Shown in pieces: positions 8,356-15,632 of a stretch of 36,965 nt of DNA. The stretch comes from Candidatus Poribacteria bacterium (GTDB taxonomy: Bacteria; Poribacteria; WGA-4E; WGA-3G), in contig VYCT01000233.1 of the NCBI GenBank assembly GCA_009843785.1, positions 1 through 36,965 on the forward strand, given 5' to 3'. The notes below the pieces were generated by a model. The model was not told where the DNA came from. It was given only the letters and a program-made list of their open reading frames with translations, and ran no database searches. Every line of letters begins with the position of its first letter. Positions within the stretch are counted from its first letter, which is position 1. The position numbers and the translations under genes are program-made.

Positions 8356-8898
8356 ATGGCAACAAATTTAGAATTTAAAGCACACTGTCAGTCATTTGAA
8401 AACCTCTATTCGAGGTTGGCTGACTTAAACGCGACACATCGTGAAACTGTCCATCAAACGGACACCTATTTTTATGTGACGCAGGTAAAAGACGCTCCCA
8501 CATTGGAAACCTGCAAACCGCGTCTTAAATTGCGTGAGATTGATGAGACAAACGAAGCATGGCTCATCTACTATGAGCGTCCAAATCACAGCGAATCCCG
8601 CTATAGTCAGTACCAACTCAGTAAGGTTAGCAACCCGTCAACCCTCAAAACGTTGTTAACCGTTGCCTTGGGAGTCGAAACGATTGTCCAAAAACAGCGA
8701 GAGGTCTGGATGTTCAAAAACACCCGTATCCATCTCGATACGGTTGCCGATTTAGGGCAGTTTATTGAATTAGAAACGGTGTTTCAGGGACAAACGGAAG
8801 TCGAAGCAGCAGATGAACATCAGCACGTTAAAAGGACACTTCATTTACACACTGCTGATCCCGTTGCTGTCTCCTATAGCGACCTTGTTATTGGATAA
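8356..8898 (+). CDS. CYTH domain protein (class IV adenylate cyclase / thiamine triphosphatase family)
   Basis: The 180-residue protein is placed at the ATG at 8356 because CYTH proteins begin with the NxExK strand, here NLEFKA; the upstream frame adds an unrelated 42 residues. The fold's tunnel residues are visible in order: DTYFYV (residues 36-41), RLKLRE (56-61), AWLIYYERP (68-76), KQREVW (113-118), RIHLDTV (124-130) and FIELETV (136-142). The family hydrolyses or cyclises triphosphates with divalent metal inside a beta tunnel. The VxxLGxFIELE motif is typical of the CyaB subgroup. The classic ExExK is partly changed (LEFK instead of EIEFK-type), so the substrate is open. No strong ribosome site is seen; GGAG lies 22 nt upstream. 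It follows the receiver-like gene by 156 nt. Confidence 0.78.
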   Translation: MATNLEFKAHCQSFENLYSRLADLNATHRETVHQTDTYFYVTQVKDAPTLETCKPRLKLREIDETNEAWLIYYERPNHSESRYSQYQLSKVSNPSTLKTLLTVALGVETIVQKQREVWMFKNTRIHLDTVADLGQFIELETVFQGQTEVEAADEHQHVKRTLHLHTADPVAVSYSDLVIG

Positions 8899-8976
8899 CT
8901 CTACACGACGACAACTCGAAAAACCTTCGATTTTTATCTATATTGGGCAAATCCGACATTTTTTCACCCTAAAATC

Positions 8977-9003
8977 TTAACTTTCCACCCAAACACACGC
9001 CTA
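8977..9003 (+). promoter_or_regulatory. Possible ECF-type promoter upstream of the sigma-WD40 gene
   Basis: TTAACT (8977-8982) followed 15 bp later by CGCCTA (8998-9003) resembles the AAC -35 and CGTC-like -10 elements used by ECF sigma factors, which often control their own genes. The heptamer ACGCCTA occurs again at 9029-9035. The match is visual only and short. Confidence 0.28.
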
Positions 9004-9094
9004 TTTTGCAGAATTATGCACCCGTTTTACGCCTAAGTAGCGTCACCAGATTTGAAAACAGAATGATGAAACCACTCTTTTTTGGAGGCGACGC

Positions 9095-12000
9095 ATGAAA
9101 AATGACGATGTTCAACTCATCCAACGCGTTCTTGAAGGCGACGATGATGCCTTCTCTGTGCTCGTGAGAAAATACCAGAAGCAGGTGCACGCACTGGCAT
9201 GGCGGAAAATCGGGGATTTCCACATCGCAGAAGAAATTACACAAGATACGTTCCTGAAAGCATACAAGAAACTCGCAACACTCAAGGAACCGCAGCGTTT
9301 TGACAGCTGGCTTTATGTCATCGCTGCGAATCGTTGTAGTTCGTGGCTCCGAAAAAAGCGGGTCTGGACGCAGCCACTCGAGAAAATTGAGGAGACAAAC
9401 AACGCGCATATCCAAACAGGCACGTATTCCGGATACGTCGCCGCAGAAAACGAGCGCACAACCGCAGAGGCACAGCGCGATGTCGTCAAAAAGTTGCTCG
9501 CGAGACTGCAAGAGAGCGAACGCACGGTCATCACCCTCCACTACTTTGGTGAAATGTCCTGCACAGAGATCGGCACGTTTCTGGGGGTATCCGCAAACAC
9601 GATTAAGAGCCGCCTCCGCCGCGCACAGCAGCGGTTAAAAAAAGAAGAACCGATGATTCGAGAGGCGTTAGATAACTTCAAAATCACGCCGAATCTCACA
9701 GAGAATATTATGCGAGAAGTCGCTCGCATTAAACCCACCGCACCCTCTGGTGGTAAACCCTTCATGCCGTGGGCAATCGCAGCTTCTACAGTTGCCGTGG
9801 TGCTGCTAATGTTGGGTATTGGAAATCAGCAACACGCAATCCGTTTCCAACAACCCTATAGTCTCGATGCCGCATCGGAAATGACCGTTGAACTCATTGA
9901 AGCACCCGTCGTGCTGAACATCGCATCAAAACCCGATGTACGAACGCAGATCGGCAGCACCAACACACCGAATAAAAGCAGCAAATCTGAACAACCATCT
10001 AAGGATACCCAAGCATTCGTCACAGAAGCACACGCTGATGAACTTGTCGATGATTACACAAAATGGCAACTCCCCAAAGAGGCAAAAGCGCGCCTTGGAA
10101 AAGGCGGAATTAATAACCTGCAATTTTCGCCGGATGGCACACAACTCGCTGTCGGCAGTAATATCGGCATCTGGCTCTACGATGTAGAGACAGGAAAAGA
10201 GATTAATATGTTCCCCGGTGTATGTCAGTCCATCGCATTTTCACTCGATGGGCGACTCATCGCCAGTGGCGGCCCCAGATTTCAGTTGTGGGAGATAACT
10301 ACCGGCCAGGAAATTTCACACATTGAAAAATTTCGCCTTGCTGTAGCATTACACTTCTCTGAAGATAGCAAAACAATTATCGGTTTGGACCACGGGAAAG
10401 ATACCATTGTCAGGTTAGATGTTGAAACGGGGAAGAGGCATGTGAAAAAAATCAAGGAAATGGCAACGCGGACAACAGGTTCGTCTCTAATCTACGCGCT
10501 CACAGCGGGTAAATTTGTAGTTGGCAGACAGGACGGAAAGATCGATCTGGGAAACACAACAACTGGGAAAAAATTAGCAACAATCAGCGGACATACAGGC
10601 GGAATCAAGGAACGGTTACCCCCCGCAGCAGATGAGGAGATCCCACCAGCAGGAGAGATTCAGTGGCAGTTTTCAGACGGTACCCCTAACTCCGTGTTAG
10701 CCTTAGCATTTTCACCCGATGGCACAAAACTCGCCAGTGGAAGTAAAGATAAAACGGTGCGATTATGGGATACTTTCACCAACGACGAATTGGTTACCCT
10801 CCGAAAACATACAGGCCCGACAAACGCTTTAGCATTCTCACCCGATGGAAAAATGCTCGCAAGCGGGAGCACCGATAAGACCGTCCAGCTATGGGATACG
10901 GCGACTGGCGCGCACCTTGCGACGTTCACCAAGCATAGAAGAGGTATCGCGGCATTAGCGTTTTCACCAGACGGACGGACCCTCGCAAGTGGAAGTATGG
11001 ACGGCACAATTCGGTTCTGGAACACAACTACCAGAACGTTGCTACCGATCCATCTCACAGAACACACAGACTGGGTGAAAGCCGTTTCCTTTCTTGAGAA
11101 CGATACCACGCTGGCAAGCGTTGCGTTTAACGGGGTAATTACCTTTTGGGACCTGAAGACCTCCGCAAAAACCGGGGTACAAACGGTAGGGCCTCCGGAT
11201 TTTTTATTGGCTTCAGCGTTTTCACCCGATGGAACCAAACTCGTTAGCACGGGTGCAAAATCCGCCACATCCGTCAACGTAGGTGCCGGTAAAGTTCTTA
11301 CCACGCGGGAGCCGGATCATCTGGTCCGTCTGACGGATGTTCGCACAGGACGTGAATTAGCGACCCAAACAAAGACAGTTGGCGGAATTAATGAAGACAT
11401 CGGTATGGCTTTTTCGCCTGACGGAAAAATGGTAGCCTTCCACGGTTCGGGTAGGATTCATGTATGGCAGACAGAAACGAGGGATATTCTTACTATTCCA
11501 CTCGTAGAACAAAATACTGATGACGCGATGGTCGATCAGCACATAAGGGCTCTGCTGCTAAACGAAGTCACAGTTCTGATGTTCTCACCAGATGGCAAAA
11601 AACTTGTTAGTGGAACCATGGGCGGAAAGGTTCAGATGTGGGACGCTGAAACCGGTGCTGAGTTAGCCCCCTTCTTCGCAGGGCAGGAGGCGAATGATCA
11701 GGAGGGACATGGCGGTCTTAACGTGAGATATGAAGATCGGATTACAGCGTTGGCGTTCTCCTCAAATGGAAGATTACTCGCTGTCGGAAGTCAACAAAAA
11801 ATTCGTTTGTTGGGCAGCAGTAAGCAGCCCCGCCTTAAAGATGTACCATACTGGACGCAATCGTTAGCCTTCTCACCCGATGACACTGTCCTCGTTGCAG
11901 GACTTATAAATGGCAGAATCGAATTATTTGATATGACAACTGGCGAAAAAATTACCACCCTCAATGGACATGCGCAATCCGTAGAAACGTTGGCATTTTC

Positions 12001-12103
12001 ACCCGATGCAAAGACGCTTGTTAGTACCGGACAAGACGGAACCATACTTCTATGGGATTGGAATAAAATCCTACAAGGTTTGCATGGCACCAAAAAACAG
12101 TGA
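9095..12103 (+). CDS. ECF sigma factor fused through a membrane segment to a WD40 propeller
   Basis: A 1002-residue fusion with a strong GGAGG ribosome site. Residues 8-85 form sigma region 2 (EEITQDTFLKAYKKL, then FDSWLYVIAANR). Residues 130-185 form region 4, with helix-turn-helix MSCTEIGTFLGVSANTIKSR. One membrane helix follows at about 224-243 (PWAIAASTVAVVLLMLGIG), then a low-complexity linker to about 320, then at least ten WD40-like repeats with FSPDG...LASGS...VRLWD signatures to the C-terminus. The simplest topology puts the sigma module in the cytoplasm and the propeller outside, so ligand binding could control release or activity of the sigma part. No separate anti-sigma gene is next to it. 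The next gene is a secreted paralogue of the propeller. The fusion is read continuously, with no frameshift. Confidence 0.9.
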   Translation: MKNDDVQLIQRVLEGDDDAFSVLVRKYQKQVHALAWRKIGDFHIAEEITQDTFLKAYKKLATLKEPQRFDSWLYVIAANRCSSWLRKKRVWTQPLEKIEETNNAHIQTGTYSGYVAAENERTTAEAQRDVVKKLLARLQESERTVITLHYFGEMSCTEIGTFLGVSANTIKSRLRRAQQRLKKEEPMIREALDNFKITPNLTENIMREVARIKPTAPSGGKPFMPWAIAASTVAVVLLMLGIGNQQHAIRFQQPYSLDAASEMTVELIEAPVVLNIASKPDVRTQIGSTNTPNKSSKSEQPSKDTQAFVTEAHADELVDDYTKWQLPKEAKARLGKGGINNLQFSPDGTQLAVGSNIGIWLYDVETGKEINMFPGVCQSIAFSLDGRLIASGGPRFQLWEITTGQEISHIEKFRLAVALHFSEDSKTIIGLDHGKDTIVRLDVETGKRHVKKIKEMATRTTGSSLIYALTAGKFVVGRQDGKIDLGNTTTGKKLATISGHTGGIKERLPPAADEEIPPAGEIQWQFSDGTPNSVLALAFSPDGTKLASGSKDKTVRLWDTFTNDELVTLRKHTGPTNALAFSPDGKMLASGSTDKTVQLWDTATGAHLATFTKHRRGIAALAFSPDGRTLASGSMDGTIRFWNTTTRTLLPIHLTEHTDWVKAVSFLENDTTLASVAFNGVITFWDLKTSAKTGVQTVGPPDFLLASAFSPDGTKLVSTGAKSATSVNVGAGKVLTTREPDHLVRLTDVRTGRELATQTKTVGGINEDIGMAFSPDGKMVAFHGSGRIHVWQTETRDILTIPLVEQNTDDAMVDQHIRALLLNEVTVLMFSPDGKKLVSGTMGGKVQMWDAETGAELAPFFAGQEANDQEGHGGLNVRYEDRITALAFSSNGRLLAVGSQQKIRLLGSSKQPRLKDVPYWTQSLAFSPDDTVLVAGLINGRIELFDMTTGEKITTLNGHAQSVETLAFSPDAKTLVSTGQDGTILLWDWNKILQGLHGTKKQ

Positions 12104-12133
12104 CCAGCACTGTCAAAACAGCCCACATCTACG

Positions 12134-12163
12134 TGGCAATCTTCCGCTCTAATGGTGTATAAT
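12134..12163 (+). promoter_or_regulatory. Possible promoter for the secreted WD40 gene
   Basis: TATAAT (12158-12163) is a perfect -10 hexamer. TGGCAA, 18 bp upstream (12134-12139), is a fair -35. It lies in the 142-nt gap after the sigma-WD40 stop, so the paralogue may be transcribed independently as well as by read-through. Confidence 0.35.
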
Positions 12164-12245
12164 TAATTTTACACTTAATGTGCGTCTAACATAAACGTGT
12201 GTCTTCTACAATATCTCTGATTCAAAAACACGAGCGGAGGAAATA

Positions 12246-14429
12246 ATGGATAGGTTTTATAGGGTTCTACTAATATCTACACTGCTAATCGGCTCGACTG
12301 TATTCGCAGCGGAAGCACAAAAAGACCAAGCAACCGAAAATTATACAAAGTGGCAACTCCCCAAAGCAGCGAAAGCACGATTCGGAAAAGGTGGCATTAA
12401 TGCCATTCAATTCTCACCAGACGGCACACAAATCGCTGTCGCAAGCAGCATCGGTATATGGATTTACGATCTAAAAACTGGAAAAGAGGTTGACATGTTA
12501 CCGGGGATGTCTCAAGCCATCGCATTTTCACCCGATGGCAGATTCATCGCAAGTAGTAGCGGAATGTTAACGCCTCGTGGCGGAGGACTTCAGTTGTGGA
12601 AAACAGCCACAAATCAGAAATTGGAACTTATTGATGCTCCTTTTCCAGCAGCAGTGTTGCATTTATCTGATAATGGAAAAACACTTACCGGTTTGAATAG
12701 CTGGGCGAATGCAATTAATTGGTTGGATATTGAGACCGGACAGAGAAATGTGAAGAATATCGACGATCGTTCTTTTGAAAAGATAGGGGGTAGATATAGC
12801 CCAGAACCCTACGCACTCACAGACGATAAATTTGCCATTGGCACTCAAACTGGAAAGATTGAATTGTGGAGCACAACAACTGGTCAAAAACTGTCTACCC
12901 TCAGCGGTCATGGCGGCCCATTGCCGGCAGTAGATAGAGAGATAGTAGTTCCAGAGGATGTTCACGAGCAGATGTTTTTCCCGGACGCGGGTGTTCACGT
13001 GTTAATCTTGGAATTTTCGCCAGATGGCAACACGCTCGCAAGCGGCAGCGAAGATAAAACTGTCCGATTATGGGATACTGACACGCACGAAGAATTGGCT
13101 ATCCTCCAAAAGCACACAGGATGGATAAATGCATTAGCCTTCTCTTCCGATGGGAAAAGACTCGCAAGTGGAAGTACCGACAAAACAGTAAATCTATGGG
13201 ATACCGACACAGGCGAACTGATTACGACACTCACAGAACATCTAAACGGGATTATCGCCCTATCATTTTCACCTGATGGCAGCACGCTTGCAAGTGGCAG
13301 CACGGATGGAACAATCAAGTTCTGGAACACTGAAACTGGAGAATTGCTACCTATTAGCATTACAGAGCATACGAAGTGGGTTAAAGCGGTGTCCTTCTCT
13401 GAAGATAGCTCCACGCTCATAAGTGTCGCATTTAACGGCATCATTGACTTTTGGGACCTGAACACATGTCAAAAAACCGGCTCCCAAAATGCTGTACATA
13501 GGGATTTATTGCGAGGTTCAGCACTTTCACCGGACGGAACAAAACTCGCAAGCGTCGGCGCAAAAGCCACTATGTTCTTTGAGGCAGGCGGTTCAGATGC
13601 GCTCCTCTTGACACAAATGGCGGATCGACGGGTTCGGCTGACGGAGACGAGGACAGGACGTGAATTAGCAACCTTAGATGAGACAGATGGTGTAATGAAT
13701 GCAGGCAACAGTATGGCTTTTTCGCCTGATGGAAAAACAGTTGCTTTTGATAGTTCGGGTAAAATTTATGTATGGAATATAGAGACAGGGAACAGCATTA
13801 GCGTTTCGCTTATAGATGAAGAAAAGGTTCCAGAAAACCCAAACAATGCCGATGGAAACGGTGATTTTGCATTCCCACAAGGCATGATGCCCCATCGTGT
13901 TATACCTTCCATCAGTGCTTTGGTGTTTTCCCCTGACGGAAAGAAACTTATCAGTGGAAACATGGGTGGGAAAGTACAGATGTGGAGTGCTGAAACTGGT
14001 GTCGCGTTAGCTCCTTTTCTTGCGGGACAGGATATGGAGAAGGCTGTAAAAGGCGGCCCCGGTAATTTTACTGTCACATATCATGATAGTGTTGGGGCAC
14101 TCGCATTCTCTTCAAAAAGCACGTTGCTCGCTGTCGGAAGCGAAGAAAAAATCCGTTTGTTGGGGAGCAGCAAGCAGCCGCCTCTTAAAAATGCACCACG
14201 CGGTGCCCAATCGTTAGCGTTTGCAACCGATGATACTGTTCTCCTTGCAGGATTTAGAAACGGTAGCATTGAATTATTCGATATGACAACTGGCGAAAAA
14301 ATCAGAACGCTTAATGGACATACTGCAACAGTAGAGACGTTAATCTTTTCACCCGATGGTAAAACGCTTGTTAGCACAGGGCAGGATGGCACGATTCTCG
14401 CCTGGGATTGGGAGGAAGCCGTTAAATAG
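12246..14429 (+). CDS. Secreted WD40 repeat protein, paralogue of the sigma-fused propeller
   Basis: A 727-residue protein with a GGAGG site and a Sec signal peptide (residues 1-22: basic start, LLISTLLIGSTVFA, then AEA). From residue 33 it aligns almost end to end with residues 320-1000 of the preceding sigma fusion: YTKWQLPKxAKARxGKGGIN at the start, SGHGGPLPA or SGHTGGIKE in the middle, and LVSTGQDGTIL near the end. It is the same propeller without the sigma module and membrane anchor, evidently from a tandem gene duplication followed by exchange or loss of the N-terminus. It should be exported, most likely to the periplasm. A decoy, co-receptor or ligand-presenting role is inference. Confidence 0.88.
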   Translation: MDRFYRVLLISTLLIGSTVFAAEAQKDQATENYTKWQLPKAAKARFGKGGINAIQFSPDGTQIAVASSIGIWIYDLKTGKEVDMLPGMSQAIAFSPDGRFIASSSGMLTPRGGGLQLWKTATNQKLELIDAPFPAAVLHLSDNGKTLTGLNSWANAINWLDIETGQRNVKNIDDRSFEKIGGRYSPEPYALTDDKFAIGTQTGKIELWSTTTGQKLSTLSGHGGPLPAVDREIVVPEDVHEQMFFPDAGVHVLILEFSPDGNTLASGSEDKTVRLWDTDTHEELAILQKHTGWINALAFSSDGKRLASGSTDKTVNLWDTDTGELITTLTEHLNGIIALSFSPDGSTLASGSTDGTIKFWNTETGELLPISITEHTKWVKAVSFSEDSSTLISVAFNGIIDFWDLNTCQKTGSQNAVHRDLLRGSALSPDGTKLASVGAKATMFFEAGGSDALLLTQMADRRVRLTETRTGRELATLDETDGVMNAGNSMAFSPDGKTVAFDSSGKIYVWNIETGNSISVSLIDEEKVPENPNNADGNGDFAFPQGMMPHRVIPSISALVFSPDGKKLISGNMGGKVQMWSAETGVALAPFLAGQDMEKAVKGGPGNFTVTYHDSVGALAFSSKSTLLAVGSEEKIRLLGSSKQPPLKNAPRGAQSLAFATDDTVLLAGFRNGSIELFDMTTGEKIRTLNGHTATVETLIFSPDGKTLVSTGQDGTILAWDWEEAVK

Positions 14430-14502
14430 TTTTCAGCTTTCAGCTTTCAGTTACAAGAGTCCTCTTAACTGAAAACTGAGTACTGTTAACTGATAACTAT
14501 TA
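14430..14502. repeat. Heptamer palindromic element, copy A (between convergent genes)
   Basis: Left arm: TTCAGCT, TTCAGCT, TTCAGTT. Core: AAGAGTCCTCTT (14455-14466), a palindrome with a TC centre. Right arm: ACTGAAA, ACTGAGT, ACTGTTA, ACTGATA, ACTATTA. The arms are mutually inverted and keep a 7-bp period. The copy fills the whole space between the WD40 stop and the porV stop, so the RNA hairpin might also end transcription from both sides. Confidence 0.7.
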
Positions 14503-15606
14503 AAACCTAATCCGAAGAGACATGCGATGGCTGCCGCCCAATGCTGGGTGGTTCGCAAACGCGTAGTCTAACCCCGCGCCTGCACCCGTGACAAATCGAA
14601 GATTCAAACCAACGCCCGCTGTCAAACGTCGGATCCGTTCAATCCCTTTACGTTCATCAAATCCGATACGCATCGAAAGCAGATCAAAAAGCGTCCATTC
14701 GGCACCGCCATGCAACTCAACGCCGTCTTTGATATAGGTATCCAAAGCCAAGATAAGGGTGCTACGGAAAATGGCAAGTGTGTGTGTCGTTGCAATGCCG
14801 ACTTTCAGGTGCGGCGGTATCGTCTCGGTGTGAGATGTCAGGTCTGATGATGGTTGTGGTGTGTTCCAATAAATTTTCGTCCGAAAAACATCGCTGGCTT
14901 GCAGACCGAGCGTCAACCGATGGGACTTTTCTGGGTTTGTCATCGCAACGAAACCGATGTCTGCACCCCCACCGATGGCGTTTGTTGTCCGATACCCGCT
15001 CATGTAGAGAAGTTTGAGGGTACTACCGAGACGGAGATCAATACCGTGGAAAGAAGGGAGTTTCCAACCAGAAGCCAGAAGGAACGCGTTGTCCGTACTA
15101 TTGAAAGTCCCCACCACTGTCGGACGGTTCGTAGGTCCGACAGGACGCGTGACTATCGGTAGACTGGTGATAGGAATATCGTCAACGCCGACGCGTAGCC
15201 AACTGATACCGATCGCCCCCCGCTTTTTGAGGGGATGGACATAACTCACAAAGTCGTAAGCATCTTGCCCATTGAGCGTGGAATGCATGAAACTGACTTC
15301 GTATCGGGTGAGGTATCCCAATCCCGCGGGATTCCAATAAGCCGCGTAAGCATTGTCACTCAGCGCAGTCCCCGCACCACCCATAGCAAGGGCGCGAGCA
15401 CCGACACCAAGCGTTAAGAAGTCCGCGGTATATTTCGCATCCACAGATGGAATAGTCACCACACAGAACGCTATTATAGATACGACAAAAAGTTTGCCAG
15501 TGTCCCTAAAGTGTTCTAAAGTCCTAAAGTGAGGGAGAGGGTTTTGAATAACTTTAGCACATTTTATGGACTTCAGCACACTTTTAAACTTTGATTTATG
15601 TTTCAT
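14500..15606 (-). CDS. porV: PorV/PorQ-family outer membrane beta-barrel protein
   Basis: A 368-residue protein. After the signal region the mature N-terminus shows the family signature: TADFLTLGVGARALAMGGAG, followed by ALSDNAYAAYWNPAGL. The rest alternates as in a beta-barrel and ends with Phe (MSLRIRF), as many outer-membrane proteins do. In Bacteroidota PorV is the FadL-like shuttle of type IX secretion that hands cargo to the PorU sortase; the gene here lies 26 nt after porU in the same direction, supporting that pairing. The N-terminus is odd: the hydrophobic signal (GKLFVVSIIAFCVVTIPSVDA) is preceded by about 37 basic residues encoded by a repeat-like stretch (15503-15592). PorQ or another UPF0164-type barrel is the main alternative. 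Confidence 0.78.
   Translation of the reverse strand: MKHKSKFKSVLKSIKCAKVIQNPLPHFRTLEHFRDTGKLFVVSIIAFCVVTIPSVDAKYTADFLTLGVGARALAMGGAGTALSDNAYAAYWNPAGLGYLTRYEVSFMHSTLNGQDAYDFVSYVHPLKKRGAIGISWLRVGVDDIPITSLPIVTRPVGPTNRPTVVGTFNSTDNAFLLASGWKLPSFHGIDLRLGSTLKLLYMSGYRTTNAIGGGADIGFVAMTNPEKSHRLTLGLQASDVFRTKIYWNTPQPSSDLTSHTETIPPHLKVGIATTHTLAIFRSTLILALDTYIKDGVELHGGAEWTLFDLLSMRIGFDERKGIERIRRLTAGVGLNLRFVTGAGAGLDYAFANHPALGGSHRMSLRIRF
15503..15592. repeat. Divergent palindromic repeat at the porV N-terminus (copy G)
   Basis: CTAAAGT occurs at 15506, 15516 and 15524 and is opposed by ACTTTAG at 15551 and ACTTCAG at 15570. The architecture is inverted arms of short repeats, as in copies A-F, but the period is 8-10 bp instead of 7 and the unit differs. 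It encodes porV residues of about 6-35. It is less certain than the other copies. Confidence 0.45.
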
Positions 15607-15632
15607 TGTTTTTGGTTATTGGTTGAAAACTA

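Noticed and set aside
10660-11304. Long antisense frames opposite the WD40 genes
   Set aside because: They arise from the repeated FSPDG...ASGS codons read on the other strand. The same pattern appears opposite both WD40 genes, with no ribosome sites.
14430-14502. CRISPR array made of short repeats
   Set aside because: The repeats are 7 bp without unique spacers of constant length, and no cas genes are present. They are arms of a palindromic element.
14500-15606. FadL-type transporter
   Set aside because: The mature N-terminal TADFLTLGVGARALAMGGAG signature and the linked porU gene fit PorV/PorQ rather than a fatty-acid channel.
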